From positions 186,001 through 250,000 of the forward strand of contig CAWHQZ010000009.1 of the NCBI GenBank assembly GCA_963831645.1: DNA of 64,000 nucleotides. Direction: 5' to 3'. Origin of the DNA: CAWHQZ01 sp963831645. Lineage in GTDB: Bacteria; Pseudomonadota; Alphaproteobacteria; Rhizobiales; Aestuariivirgaceae. Below are positions 1 to 9,229 of this stretch, piece after piece. The notes beneath the pieces are model-generated. The model did not search any database. It was given only the letters and a program-made list of their open reading frames with translations, and was not told the origin of the DNA. The position numbers and the translations under genes were made by a program. Position 1 is the first letter of the stretch. The number at the start of each line of letters is the position of its first letter.

Positions 1-328
1 CAAGACATCGCAATTCAAGCTGCGTACCCGCAACCGGACTCTGTCTAACCCCACTCAGCTCGCTGCGCGTATCTTCTCTGCGGCTCGGGGTCTGTTGTCC
101 AAGGAGGCCGACGGAACGCCGTTTCGGCTCATCGGCGTCAGTATTGCGGGTCTCGTGGCGAGCGAAAGCGACGCGGAACTGGCCGATCTCGATTCCTCCG
201 TAGGCCGCAGAGCAAGGGCGGAGCGGGCAATGGACAGAGTGCGCCGCAGATTCGGCCGCGCCGCGATCGACACAGGCCTTGGCCTCGCCGGTCTCGATGA
301 GGCAGGCGATCCGGAGAGTGAGACCTAG
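1..328 (+). CDS. dinB: DNA polymerase IV (DinB), C-terminal fragment
   Basis: The window opens inside this gene; about 108 codons remain and the frame has no start here. The translation matches the little-finger domain and tail of Y-family DNA polymerase IV: a beta-rich KLRTRNRTLSNPTQLA stretch, then an RLIGVSIAGL core and a C-terminal DRVRRRFG segment. Pol IV performs error-prone translesion synthesis and is often SOS-induced. The catalytic palm and fingers lie upstream of the window. It converges on eipB with a gap of about 37 bases. The family call rests only on this C-terminal domain, so another Y-family paralogue is possible. Confidence 0.8.
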   Translation, partial: KTSQFKLRTRNRTLSNPTQLAARIFSAARGLLSKEADGTPFRLIGVSIAGLVASESDAELADLDSSVGRRARAERAMDRVRRRFGRAAIDTGLGLAGLDEAGDPESET

Positions 329-365
329 GATAAGTCGATTTGCCCGCGCTTTTGTGGAGTTTTCG

Positions 366-1235
366 CTAGCGGCTGCATTCCGGTGCGGTCCGGTATTCGA
401 GCTTCGACAGGACGGCGCGCAGAGCAAACTCGCCATAATCGATGATCATGTCGCCTGCGACGCCGTTTTCATACATCTCGAAATCTACTTCGTGATTGGG
501 CGTTCCCTCGCCTTGGTCTCCTTGCGCGGCGTCGTAGTAGCTGATGTTTACCGGCCAGGCATCAACCTCCGCCAGCTTGGAAGCATCACCCGCATTCAGC
601 GGCGTCAACCGTCGGCCCGGTTTTCGTTTGGATCCCAGGAATGAAATTGCAGTGTATGTCTTGGTGCCTTCGGTGCCGTCGAAAACGGTGCTTTCATCGC
701 GCGTCTCGCCAGCGAGCGCAGCGCGGATGATCTTCTTCTGATGGCCGACCGGGAAAATCGCACCGTTCGTCAGCTCGGCCTGCTGCCGGTCGGGCAATTC
801 GATGCGACCATAAGTCGCCCCCTTGCCGATCGTCGCGGAGACGCGCGATTCGGTATCGAGCTTACCGTCAACAAAGTGCCGCTGCGTAACGTTGATGGTC
901 TTGCCGTCTGCTGACTCCCAGGTCGAGTTCTGGGTGTCGAGCAGCTTCACCGCGCTTTCGCTCGTGACAAAGCGACTCACCATGCGAAAGTTGATGGTCC
1001 AGTCTTCACAGTCCGAGCCCAGAAGCTCGAGAGCCAGACGACCACTCACATTGACGAGGCCGCTGCGGTTCTGGGCACTCTTGAGGCCCAGCTCGTAGAC
1101 GGCAATATGCGGCTGGAGCTTCAGGCCTGCTGCCGGCGAGGCGCCCACGGCTGCGGCCAGAGACGCCAACGCACAGGCGAAGCCTCGCCCCGCCGCAAAT
1201 CTCCTTGCCCTCGCGCCGGGCCGGCGGTTAAGCAC
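366..1235 (-). CDS. eipB: EipB-like periplasmic envelope integrity protein (DUF1849)
   Basis: This is a secreted protein of about 289 residues. An Arg-rich n-region, the hydrophobic stretch ACALASLAAAVG and an SPAAG cleavage-like site form a signal peptide. The mature part matches DUF1849/EipB, a periplasmic beta-spiral protein needed for envelope integrity in Brucella. Two Cys, one in a GSDCEDW motif and one near the C-terminus (PECSR), match the family's conserved disulfide pair. I chose the GTG at 1235 because GAGGTG lies 8 bases upstream and it leaves a clear signal peptide. An in-frame ATG at 1277 and a TTG at 1292 would overlap the divergent dehydrogenase gene. Confidence 0.8.
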   Translation of the reverse strand: MLNRRPGARARRFAAGRGFACALASLAAAVGASPAAGLKLQPHIAVYELGLKSAQNRSGLVNVSGRLALELLGSDCEDWTINFRMVSRFVTSESAVKLLDTQNSTWESADGKTINVTQRHFVDGKLDTESRVSATIGKGATYGRIELPDRQQAELTNGAIFPVGHQKKIIRAALAGETRDESTVFDGTEGTKTYTAISFLGSKRKPGRRLTPLNAGDASKLAEVDAWPVNISYYDAAQGDQGEGTPNHEVDFEMYENGVAGDMIIDYGEFALRAVLSKLEYRTAPECSR

Positions 1236-1275
1236 CTGCGGCCCACCTCGCCGCCTTTGAGCCACGAAGCCGCCC

Positions 1276-2243
1276 ATGATTCCAAGACCCAAGATTTCGC
1301 GTCACGCGAAAGCTCCCAAAAGAAGTCGAAACCCGCCTGGCGGGCCAGTATACAGCACTGCTCAATTCCGACGACCGCGTTCTGACCCCGAGCGAGCTGG
1401 CCACGGGGGCAGATGGTTGCGATGGGATGCTGGTCACTCCCGCTGACAGGTTTTCCGCCGAAGTCATCGCGAATCTCCCGGTCTCGGTGCGCATCATCGC
1501 ATCGTTCTCTGTTGGCTACGATCACATCGACCTGGCGGCTGCACGCGCCAGGGGCGTCGCGGTCACCAACACCCCCGATGTATTAACCGATGCTACCGCC
1601 GACATCGCCATGTTGCTGATCCTCGGAGCCGCCCGCGGCGCCTCCTGGGGCGATCGGATGGTGCGCGAGGATCGCTGGAAGACGTGGAGCGCGATTGCGC
1701 CGCTCGGCCACGACGTGACGGGGCGCCGGTTGGGCATCATCGGATTGGGCCGCATTGGACGGGCAGTGGCCAAACGCGCCCGAAGCTTTGACATGGTTGT
1801 GAGCTACCACAATCGCCGCCGACTGGCATCGCACCTCGAGATGGGCGCGAAATATTTTCCGGTTCTCGACGAGATGCTGCCGGAGTGCGATTTCCTGTCC
1901 ATATGCTGTGCCTCCACCCCGCTCACTCGAGGCATGGTCAACGAAGCCCTCATTGCCAGGCTTCCGCCGCGGCGCCATCGTCGTCAATACCGCCCGCGGC
2001 GATATCGTCGACGACGATGCCCTGATAGCAGCGCTCGGCTCCGGGAGACTTGCAGCCGCCGGGCTGGATGTTTTCAGAAACGAACCCGATATCGACCCCC
2101 GCTTCCGCCACTTGGAAAACGTGTTCCTCCTTCCCCATTTGGGCTCGGCCACACACCGCACTCGCACCGCCATGGGTATGCGGGCGGTGGACAATCTCGA
2201 CCGCTTTTTCAGCGGAGAACGGCCGGCCGACCTGCTGACGTAA
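1276..2243 (+). pseudogene. D-isomer-specific 2-hydroxyacid dehydrogenase, two frameshifts
   Basis: Joined across frames, the protein is a GRHPR-like glyoxylate/hydroxypyruvate reductase family member. It starts MIPRPKI at 1276, shifts frame near 1297, continues VTRKLPKEVETRL through the NAD-binding GLGRIGRAVAKRA motif, and shifts again near 1964-1970. The last part has the catalytic-domain signatures NTARGDIVDDDAL, an NEPDI glutamate and PHLGSATHRTR histidine. Each shift is mended by removing one base (T near 1297; C in the CCGCCGCGG run). All catalytic motifs survive, so the gene may be intact in the organism and damaged only in this sequence; as written it cannot make full-length enzyme. 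Confidence 0.75.
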
Positions 2244-2318
2244 GCTGCTTGGGGTACACAGCTTTCCGCCACTCGCGCGCCGTGCTACCGAACCCCTTCC
2301 AGCAAAGGATCGCAAGAA

Positions 2319-2783
2319 ATGAGCAAGATAGACACGCGCCTGAAGGAACTCGGCATCGAACTACCCCAGCCCGCCAAACCCGTTGCCAACTACGTCGGCT
2401 GGACGCGCACGGGCAACCTCGTGTTCACGGCCGGTCAAGTGACGCTGCAGGATGGCAAGATCGGATATCAGGGCAAGGTAGGCAAAGACTTCAGCGTCGA
2501 GGAAGCTGCCAAGGCAGCACGGCTGTGCGCCCTGAATGTCCTGGCGCAGGTGCGCGAGGCGTGCGGTGGTGATCTTGACAGGGTGAAGCGTTGCGTGAAG
2601 ATCGTTGGCTTTGTCAATGCCGCTCCCGATTTCACCGATCATCCAAAGGTCATCAACGGTGCCTCCGATCTCATTGTCGAGGTGCTTGGAGAGAAGGGAA
2701 AACATGCCCGCTCCGCTGTCGGCTCCGGCTCGCTGCCTGTTAACGTGGCCGTCGAAGTGGAGGGCATTTTCGAGATCGAATAG
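2319..2783 (+). CDS. RidA family protein (YjgF/UK114), long subtype
   Basis: This 154-residue protein belongs to the RidA/YjgF family. Proteins of this family hydrolyse reactive enamine/imine intermediates released by PLP enzymes, or have related deaminase roles. The length and the GWTRTGNLVFTAGQ and LPVNVAVEVEGIFEIE motifs suggest the longer subgroup rather than canonical RidA of about 128 residues. The classic catalytic Arg position is not clearly conserved, so deaminase activity is uncertain. An AAGGA sequence precedes the ATG. It sits two bases before the GDPD gene, so the two are probably cotranscribed. A second, shorter RidA homologue is at 27536-27931. Confidence 0.85.
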   Translation: MSKIDTRLKELGIELPQPAKPVANYVGWTRTGNLVFTAGQVTLQDGKIGYQGKVGKDFSVEEAAKAARLCALNVLAQVREACGGDLDRVKRCVKIVGFVNAAPDFTDHPKVINGASDLIVEVLGEKGKHARSAVGSGSLPVNVAVEVEGIFEIE

Positions 2784-2785
2784 GT

Positions 2786-3544
2786 ATGCTGCGGCTTGCC
2801 GGCGTCCACGCACCGGTTTGGTTGACGAGCCTGCCGCTCGCACATCGCGGTCTCCATGACGCCACAGCCGGAGTGATCGAAAATACCGCGAGCGCATTCA
2901 GCGCCGCCATAGCCCGCAATTACCCGATCGAATGCGATGTGCAACTTGCCGCGGACGGGAGCGCCGTCGTTTTTCACGACGAGCTTCTCGACAGCCTTAC
3001 GAACTCGTCGGGGCCGCTCGCCGGCCGGACCGCTGCCGAACTGAAACGTATCCGCATCAGGAACACTCGCGACCGCGTGCAAACCCTGCCGGAAGTCCTC
3101 GAGCTGGTGAACGGCAGGGTCGGGCTCCTCATCGAGCTCAAGAGCCGCTGGGACGGCCGCCCGGACCTCGCGAGGCGTGTCGCGCGCGAGCTTGAAGCCT
3201 ACCGTGGCAGGTGTGCGGTCATGTCATTTGATCCTTTTTTGATTGAAGTTCTCACCGCTCATGCGCCCGCTCTCCCGCGCGGTATGGTTGCCGATCGCAT
3301 AAACAACCCGTCCTGGGTCTTTCTGCCACTCGCACGCCGGATCGAGCTGCGTTATCTCACTCATCTCGAGCGCACGCGCCCCCATTTCCTGTCCTTCGAT
3401 GTCCTCGGCCTCCCTTGGCCGCCGGTTCGACGCTTTCGCGACCGATGCGGACCGGTTTTGTGTTGGACGGTGAGATCGGCGGAGCAGGCTGCGCTGGCGC
3501 GCCGCTACTGTGATCAGATAACCTTCGAGGGATACCTTCCTTGA
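2786..3544 (+). CDS. Glycerophosphodiester phosphodiesterase family protein
   Basis: This 252-residue protein matches the GDPD TIM-barrel family, which hydrolyses glycerophosphodiesters to glycerol-3-phosphate and an alcohol. The N-terminal AHRGLHD has the catalytic HRG motif; ENTASAF and ECDVQ carry metal-binding Glu/Asp residues, and VFHDELLD carries the second catalytic His. The LLIELKSRW strand and the terminal DQITFEGYLP are also family-typical. No signal peptide is apparent, so it is probably cytoplasmic like UgpQ. The ATG lies two bases after the RidA stop, and the next gene starts seven bases after its own stop, so it sits in a co-directional run. Confidence 0.88.
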   Translation: MLRLAGVHAPVWLTSLPLAHRGLHDATAGVIENTASAFSAAIARNYPIECDVQLAADGSAVVFHDELLDSLTNSSGPLAGRTAAELKRIRIRNTRDRVQTLPEVLELVNGRVGLLIELKSRWDGRPDLARRVARELEAYRGRCAVMSFDPFLIEVLTAHAPALPRGMVADRINNPSWVFLPLARRIELRYLTHLERTRPHFLSFDVLGLPWPPVRRFRDRCGPVLCWTVRSAEQAALARRYCDQITFEGYLP

Positions 3545-3551
3545 GGTCGCC

Positions 3552-4703
3552 GTGCGCATCAGGATTGCGAACACAGTAAGGGACGTCCCCGCGCGGGAAT
3601 GGAACCGCTGCGCCTCGACGTCTGTGGAGCCTTACAATCCCCTCATCGACCATGCTTTTCTTCATGCCCTCGAGGTTTCGCAGTCCGCCGTGCGCAGTAC
3701 CGGATGGCAGGGCCACCACCTGCTGCTCGAGGAGAATGACGGTCGCCTGGCGGGCGTTGCTCCGTGTTATGTGAAGGCCCACAGCCAGGGCGAATACGTT
3801 TTCGACTATGCCTGGGCCGATGCCTATCAGCGCGCCGGCGGGCGATATTATCCCAAGTTGCAGATGAGCGTTCCGTTCACGCCGGTCACCGGCCGCCGAC
3901 TGCTTGTCCCCGACAGCCCGACCGCCGCCGAACATCGCCTGGCGTTGCTTCAGGGCGCCAAGGCCGCCTGCGCTGCTCGCCGGCTGTCATCCATCCACGT
4001 CACTTTTCCAACCGAGACGGAATCGCTCGTGTTGGCGACGCATGGGTTCCTCAGGCGGTCCGACATCCAGTTTCACTGGCACAACAGGGGATATGCATCG
4101 TTCGACGACTTCCTCGCTGATCTATCCAGCAGCAAACGAAAGAACCTGCGCAAGGAAAGGCAACAGGTTCGCGATGCGGGTATTGACATTGACTGGGTCA
4201 CCGGCAGCGACCTCACTGAACGCCATTGGGATTCGTTCTTCGAGTTCTACATGGATACCGGATCACGCAAGTGGGGTACGCCTTATCTCACCAGAGAGTT
4301 CTTCAGCCTCATCGGAGCAGATCTTGCCGCCCATACCCTTCTCGTCATGTGCCGCCGGGGCCGGCGCTTCATCGCCGGAGCCCTCAATTTCATCGGCGGT
4401 GACACGCTGTATGGCCGCAATTGGGGCGCCATCGAGCATCATCCATTCCTGCATTTCGAGGCTTGTTACTATCAGGCGATCGAGTTTGCCATTGCCCACA
4501 AACTCAGGTGTGTGGAAGCAGGAGCCCAGGGCCCGCACAAGCTTGCTCGCGGCTACATGCCGAAGCTCACCTACTCTGCGCATTATTTTGCGGACGAGCG
4601 CCTGGCCAGGGCGGTGGACGTCTACCTCCGCCAGGAACGGGCGGCAATCTCGGAAGGACAGGCGGAGCTTGCCGGACATTCGCCCTTCCGGCGCGCGAAT
4701 TGA
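3552..4703 (+). CDS. FemAB-like GNAT-fold protein (PF04339 type)
   Basis: This 383-residue protein resembles the FemAB_like/DUF482 family, double-GNAT-fold proteins often annotated as peptidoglycan-bridge-like acyltransferases with unknown substrate. Family-typical stretches are EPYNPLIDHAFLHALE at the start, YVFDYAWADAY, a KNLRKERQQV basic segment, GRNWGAIEHHPFLHFE and a VEAGAQGPHKLARGY segment near residue 325. A GTG at 3552 is the start, seven bases after the GDPD stop. It has no membrane segment. The acyl donor and acceptor cannot be read from sequence. The downstream HIT gene is co-directional after a 31-base gap. Confidence 0.8.
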   Translation: MRIRIANTVRDVPAREWNRCASTSVEPYNPLIDHAFLHALEVSQSAVRSTGWQGHHLLLEENDGRLAGVAPCYVKAHSQGEYVFDYAWADAYQRAGGRYYPKLQMSVPFTPVTGRRLLVPDSPTAAEHRLALLQGAKAACAARRLSSIHVTFPTETESLVLATHGFLRRSDIQFHWHNRGYASFDDFLADLSSSKRKNLRKERQQVRDAGIDIDWVTGSDLTERHWDSFFEFYMDTGSRKWGTPYLTREFFSLIGADLAAHTLLVMCRRGRRFIAGALNFIGGDTLYGRNWGAIEHHPFLHFEACYYQAIEFAIAHKLRCVEAGAQGPHKLARGYMPKLTYSAHYFADERLARAVDVYLRQERAAISEGQAELAGHSPFRRAN

Positions 4704-4734
4704 ATTGCTTCCGCCAACATGATTGGAGACAACG

Positions 4735-5169
4735 ATGTCGAGCTATGATTTAAACAACATTTTCGCCCGCATCCTTCGGGGTGAGATACCTTCGCACAAG
4801 GTCTTTGAAGACGACGCAACCCTGGCCATTATGGATATCATGCCGCAGGCCGACGGCCACACGCTGGTGCTGCCGAAAGCCCGCTGCCGCAACCTTCTGG
4901 ATGCCTCGCCTGCCATCCTCAACGCGGTCCTCCTGACCACTCAGAAGGTCGCTCGAGCCGTCAAGCTGGCCTTCGCCGCTGACGGCGTGCTGGTTCAGCA
5001 GTTCAACGAAGCGGCGAGTGGCCAGACCGTATTCCACTTGCATTTCCACGTCATCCCTCGGCATCAGGGTGTGGCCCTCCGGCCACACGCGGAAACATCC
5101 CAGGATCAGCAACTGCTGGCCGACCACGCTGGCCGCATCGTTGCGGCGTTGAGCGACGACAGAAAATGA
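4735..5169 (+). CDS. HIT family nucleotide hydrolase/transferase
   Basis: This 144-residue histidine-triad protein carries the signature HLHFHVIP near residue 101, in which the middle His is the nucleophile acting on nucleoside phosphoramidates or dinucleotides. FARILRGEIPSHKVFED at the N-terminus is typical of the Hint/HIT branch. The ATG at 4735 is preferred over the in-frame TTG at 4723 because GGAG lies just upstream of it. It closes the co-directional run that began at 2319 and converges on azlD. Confidence 0.9.
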   Translation: MSSYDLNNIFARILRGEIPSHKVFEDDATLAIMDIMPQADGHTLVLPKARCRNLLDASPAILNAVLLTTQKVARAVKLAFAADGVLVQQFNEAASGQTVFHLHFHVIPRHQGVALRPHAETSQDQQLLADHAGRIVAALSDDRK

Positions 5170-5204
5170 GGCGCGAGGTCCCATCCGCAGGGAAGCGGCC
5201 TTTC

Positions 5205-5531
5205 TCAACCTTGTACCATGTACTCCGTCGCGATCATCGCCAGGGCCGCGGCAACGACTCCCGCCTCCAGACGTTTGCCGGCTGCAATGAAAACAAGAAC
5301 TCCCGCGAGGAGAGCAAGCACCCGGCTGGCCGAAGTTGTGTCGGCCAGCAACCCCGAAGGCGCGTAGACGAATCGCATCACCAGCGCGGCGATCAGTGCC
5401 GTGGCGACCGACCTCACCCACAGAAGCACGATATTGTCTGGCTCGATGCGTTGCGCGGCGAGTGCTCCCAGATAACGCCAGAGATAGGTCGCAAGGCCGC
5501 CAGCCACGACGATCTTCAGCACGTCGGCCAC
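5205..5531 (-). CDS. azlD: AzlD domain small subunit, branched-chain amino acid exporter
   Basis: This 108-residue hydrophobic protein has about three to four membrane segments and matches AzlD. AzlD pairs with AzlC to form an inner-membrane exporter of branched-chain amino acids and analogues. GGLATYLWRYLGAL is a typical N-terminal AzlD stretch. It begins eight bases after the azlC stop, so the two are one transcript. Neither gene has a promoter-sized gap upstream: azlC itself overlaps clpA. Confidence 0.8.
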   Translation of the reverse strand: MADVLKIVVAGGLATYLWRYLGALAAQRIEPDNIVLLWVRSVATALIAALVMRFVYAPSGLLADTTSASRVLALLAGVLVFIAAGKRLEAGVVAAALAMIATEYMVQG

Positions 5532-5539
5532 TAGCGGTT

Positions 5540-6280
5540 CTAAGCCCCCCGACCCGGATGCATCAGAAAAAAGGCCGCCGTGCCTCCGGCCAATCCGGCG
5601 ATCACCAAGTCGTATTGTGGCGCAGCGTAGAAGGCCACTGGTCCCAGAATTGATCCCAACGCGATGGCCGCATAGTCAAAGCGCCAGCGGGCGCCGCTCA
5701 ACAGTGAAAGCAGGAAGAAGGCGGGGGTTACAAATACCAAGGCCGCGGCAACCGGCAGCGGAAGGCGCCCAGCGAGCTCATAGCCGAGCGCCGTGAAGAA
5801 CAGCATTCCCATCGTCAGAGCGGAGCCGAGACCGATGAGCCACGGCATTCGCTGCCGAAAGCTCACTGCTTCCATCTTCTGCACGGAAAGTAGCCACATC
5901 GTCACTGCAATGAAGTGGGCAACGACGTACTCAGGCCAGCGAGCAGCGTTGGCAAGTCGAGATTTGGACAGGACAAGCACGGTGAGAGGCATCAGCCTGA
6001 CCGCGGTGAGGCTCACCGCGAAAGTAGTCGCCAACATGCCGGCACCGCTTTGCATGGAATCAACAAGCACAACCTGGCCGGGCAGCGCCCAGACGATCAC
6101 TACCGTAAGAAGACCCAGGGCAAGGTCGAATTCGAGACCCTGGAGCAGCGCCCCAAAGCCGACGAACGATGCGGCCATGACAAGTCCGGCAACGCTTACA
6201 GCAGCGCGAAGTCCTCCGGCCAGGCCTCGCCAGTCGTAGCCGTCGCTCCGTTGTCGTTTCGACAAGGGATGAACGATCAA
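5540..6280 (-). CDS. azlC: AzlC family amino acid exporter, large subunit
   Basis: This 246-residue polytopic membrane protein matches AzlC. The motifs are GLRAAVSVAGLVMAASFVGFG near the N-terminus, an ALPGQVVLVDSM loop and an LTAVRLMPLTV segment. With AzlD it would export branched-chain amino acids across the inner membrane. The start is a TTG whose last bases overlap the clpA stop (TTGA), so its translation is probably coupled to clpA. Joining AzlCD to the Clp adaptor/unfoldase pair is unusual, and no functional link is obvious. Confidence 0.85.
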   Translation of the reverse strand: MIVHPLSKRQRSDGYDWRGLAGGLRAAVSVAGLVMAASFVGFGALLQGLEFDLALGLLTVVIVWALPGQVVLVDSMQSGAGMLATTFAVSLTAVRLMPLTVLVLSKSRLANAARWPEYVVAHFIAVTMWLLSVQKMEAVSFRQRMPWLIGLGSALTMGMLFFTALGYELAGRLPLPVAAALVFVTPAFFLLSLLSGARWRFDYAAIALGSILGPVAFYAAPQYDLVIAGLAGGTAAFFLMHPGRGA

Positions 6281-8694
6281 TTCACCGATTGCGGCTTCTT
6301 CGCCTGCCCGCGCGGACTTGTAATCCCCCTGCCCGATCTCTTTTTTCTGCCGGCAGGCTTGGGCAACGCCTTTCGCTCCGGCGGCTTTGGCAAGGCTCGT
6401 TCGCGATCCCGGTCGATGTAGACGAACCCGAGCTTGCCCTCGCCGTCTTCGGTAGCTTCGAGCAGAACTCGCACCGTGCCGCCGGAAACCAGCCGTCCGA
6501 ACAGCAGCTCATCGGCAAGCGGTTTCTTTACGTGTTCCTGAATGACCCGTGCCAGAGGCCTCGCCCCCATGGTCTGGTCATAGCCTCTGTCGGCCAGCCA
6601 GGCAGTCGCTTCCTCGCTTATTTCGATCAGGACCTGCCGATCCTCCAGCTGGGCCTCGAGCTGCATGATGAACTTTTCAACGACCCGGCGAACAATCTCG
6701 GGCGGCAGGTGATCGAAACCGATCATCGCGTCGAGACGGTTGCGGAACTCGGGGCTGAACATGCGGTTGATGGCTTCCTGGTCGTCGCCTTCGCGCTGCT
6801 GGCGAGTAAAGCCATACGCTGCCTTGGCCATATCCTGAGCACCGGCATTGGTGGTCATGATCAGAATGGTGTTGCGAAACTCCACCGTCTTGCCGTTGTG
6901 ATCGGTAAGCTTGCCGTGATCCATCACCTGGAGAAGAATGTTGAAGAGGTCGGGGTGGGCCTTTTCGACCTCGTCGAGCAGCAGCACGCAATAGGGGTTC
7001 TGATCCACACCATCTGTAAGCAGGCCGCCCTGATCGAAGCCCACATACCCGGGGGGCGCCCCGATAAGCCGCGAAACGGAGTGCCGCTCCATATACTCCG
7101 ACATGTCGAAGCGCAGCAGCTTGACCCCGAGCGTGTCGGCGAGCTGCCGGGCCACCTCGGTCTTGCCCACGCCGGTCGGTCCCGAGAACAAATAGCAGCC
7201 GATCGGTTTCTCGGGCTCGCGCAGCCCGGCGCGCGCCAGTTTGATGGCGGCGGTAAGCGCCGCGATCGCCTTGTCCTGGCCAAACACCACTCGCTTGAGG
7301 CTCGCTTCGAGATCGCGCAGAACCTCCACGTCGTTCTTCGAAACGCTCTTGGGCGGAATGCGCGCCATGGTGGCGACGGTCTCCTCGATCTCCTTGACGC
7401 CGATGACGGACTTGCGCTTGTTCTCCGTCACGAGCATCTGTGAGGCTCCGCTTTCGTCGATCACATCGATCGCCTTGTCAGGAAGCTTTCGGTCACTCAT
7501 GTAGCGCGCCGACAGCTCGACGGCCGACTTGATCGCATCCTCGGTGTACCGAAGTTTGTGGAACTCCTCGTAGTAGGGCTTGAGGCCTTTCAGGATCTTG
7601 ATGGCGTCGGCAACCGATGGCTCGTTGATGTCGATTTTCTGGAAGCGCCGGACAAGCGCTCTATCCTTCTCGAAATGCTGGCGATACTCCTTATAGGTCG
7701 TCGAACCGATGCACCGCAGGTTGCCTCCCGCCAGCGCTGGCTTCAGGAGGTTGGATGCGTCCATCGCCCCGCCGCTCGTCGCTCCGGCGCCGATCACGGT
7801 ATGGATCTCGTCGATGAACATGATGGCGCCGGGAAAACGCTCGATTTCCTTGACCACCGCCTTCACGCGCTCCTCGAAGTCGCCGCGGTACCGCGTGCCG
7901 GCCAGCAGCGCACCCATGTCCAGCTGAAATATCGTGCAGCCTTTCAGAACCTCCGGCACTTCACCCCGCACGATGCGCCGCGCCAGTCCCTCGGCGATTG
8001 CCGTCTTGCCGACGCCGGCCTCACCAACGAACAGCGGGTTGTTCTTCTGGCGCCGGCAGAGAATCTGGATCGTCCGGCTCACCTCTGCCTCGCGCCCGAT
8101 CAGCGGGTCGACCTTTCCGACTTCCGCCTTCTTGTTGAGATTGATGCAGAAAGCATCGAGCGCCGAGTCGTTCTGCTTCTTGGATCCCTCGCCGCCGCGT
8201 TCTTCCGACGTATCGTCCTCGGCGCCGCGTACAGGTCGGGCATCCGAGGCGCCATGGCGCTTGGCGATCCCGTGCGATATGAAGTTGACGGCGTCATAGC
8301 GGGTCATGTTCTGCTCTTGCAGGAAGAAAGCCGCATGGGTTTCCCGCTCCGCGAATATCGCCACCAGCACATTGGCTCCCGTCACCTCCTCCCGCCCGGA
8401 GGACTGCACATGGATGACCGCTCGCTGAATGACCCGCTGGAAACTGGCAGTGGGTTTTGATCCCTCCTCGGCGCCGGTTACCAGTTCGGCCAGCTCCTTC
8501 TCGATGTACTGTTCCAGGTTGCGTCGCAATAGATCCAGGTCGACGTTGCAGGCCCGCATTACCGCCGCGGCGTCGCGGTCGTCGATCAGCGCCAGCAAGA
8601 GATGCTCGAGCGTGGCCAGCTCATGATTGCGCTCGCTGGCCAGCGACAGCGCACGGTGCAGGGCCTGCTCAAGGCTTCGAGAGAATGTCGGCAC
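6277..8694 (-). CDS. clpA: ATP-dependent Clp protease ATP-binding subunit ClpA
   Basis: This 805-residue AAA+ unfoldase has the ClpA layout. An N-domain (residues 1-145) docks ClpS. D1 has Walker A GEAGVGKT and Walker B IMFIDEIH. D2 has Walker A SGPTGVGKT and Walker B VLLLDEVEKAHPD, followed by the C-terminal D2 small domain. The basic tail, rich in K, P and R after residue 765, is longer than in E. coli ClpA. It threads substrates into ClpP, including N-degron proteins brought by ClpS. The start is GTG, seven bases after the clpS stop. The stop overlaps the azlC TTG. Confidence 0.96.
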   Translation of the reverse strand: MPTFSRSLEQALHRALSLASERNHELATLEHLLLALIDDRDAAAVMRACNVDLDLLRRNLEQYIEKELAELVTGAEEGSKPTASFQRVIQRAVIHVQSSGREEVTGANVLVAIFAERETHAAFFLQEQNMTRYDAVNFISHGIAKRHGASDARPVRGAEDDTSEERGGEGSKKQNDSALDAFCINLNKKAEVGKVDPLIGREAEVSRTIQILCRRQKNNPLFVGEAGVGKTAIAEGLARRIVRGEVPEVLKGCTIFQLDMGALLAGTRYRGDFEERVKAVVKEIERFPGAIMFIDEIHTVIGAGATSGGAMDASNLLKPALAGGNLRCIGSTTYKEYRQHFEKDRALVRRFQKIDINEPSVADAIKILKGLKPYYEEFHKLRYTEDAIKSAVELSARYMSDRKLPDKAIDVIDESGASQMLVTENKRKSVIGVKEIEETVATMARIPPKSVSKNDVEVLRDLEASLKRVVFGQDKAIAALTAAIKLARAGLREPEKPIGCYLFSGPTGVGKTEVARQLADTLGVKLLRFDMSEYMERHSVSRLIGAPPGYVGFDQGGLLTDGVDQNPYCVLLLDEVEKAHPDLFNILLQVMDHGKLTDHNGKTVEFRNTILIMTTNAGAQDMAKAAYGFTRQQREGDDQEAINRMFSPEFRNRLDAMIGFDHLPPEIVRRVVEKFIMQLEAQLEDRQVLIEISEEATAWLADRGYDQTMGARPLARVIQEHVKKPLADELLFGRLVSGGTVRVLLEATEDGEGKLGFVYIDRDRERALPKPPERKALPKPAGRKKRSGRGITSPRGQAKKPQSVN

Positions 8695-8700
8695 GGAGTT

Positions 8701-9024
8701 CTAGTCCTTTTCCATGGTGCATTGTAGCGGATGCTGGTGCTGGCGGGCAAACTCCATGACCTGTCCGACCTTCGTCTCCGCCACCTCGAAGGTGTAGACG
8801 CCGCAAACGCCAATTCCCTTCTGGTGAACATGCAACATGATGCGGGTGGCTTCCTCCCTGCCCTTGTTGAAGAAACGTTCGAGCACATGAACAACGAACT
8901 CCATCGGCGTGAAGTCGTCATTGAGGAGGAGAACTTTGTAGAGTGACGGTTTCTTTGTTTTGGGCGCAGTCTTGGTGATGACCCCAGTCTGGCCCTCATC
9001 CTGGTTGCGGTTCTTGTCTGCCAT
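8701..9024 (-). CDS. clpS: ATP-dependent Clp protease adaptor ClpS
   Basis: This 107-residue adaptor has the ClpS core: the strand YKVLLLNDDFTPMEFVV, the helix VLERFFNKGREEATRIMLHVH, and the GIGVCGVYTFEVAETKV segment that helps form the N-degron pocket. It recognises proteins with bulky hydrophobic N-termini and hands them to ClpA, encoded seven bases downstream. I chose the ATG at 9024 (MADKNRN) rather than the upstream in-frame 9051 because it gives the usual length. Confidence 0.95.
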   Translation of the reverse strand: MADKNRNQDEGQTGVITKTAPKTKKPSLYKVLLLNDDFTPMEFVVHVLERFFNKGREEATRIMLHVHQKGIGVCGVYTFEVAETKVGQVMEFARQHQHPLQCTMEKD

Positions 9025-9160
9025 GAGCCGATGATCCACTGCTGCGGCCAATGAATTCCGCGTGCCAATCGTTCACGGATAATTTAGGCGATTCAGCGGC
9101 CAATGGGAGGGGCATCGACGGGCTTTTTTTGGAGACCTCGTTTGCCCCAGAGGGCCCGGC

Positions 9161-9192
9161 AAAGAAATTCGCCCGGCACGCAGTGCCGGGCG
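9161..9192 (-). terminator. Rho-independent-type terminator of the phasin gene
   Basis: A perfect 10-bp stem (CGCCCGGCAC at 9170-9179, GTGCCGGGCG at 9183-9192) with a GCA loop lies 38 bases beyond the phasin stop. Read on the minus strand it is followed by AATTTCTTT, a T-rich tail, which fits an intrinsic terminator for phasin transcription. The direct sequence evidence is good; termination itself is inferred. Confidence 0.7.
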
Positions 9193-9229
9193 CTGCAAGA
9201 CTTATCTCGTTGAAGAAGGCGTGCCGGCC

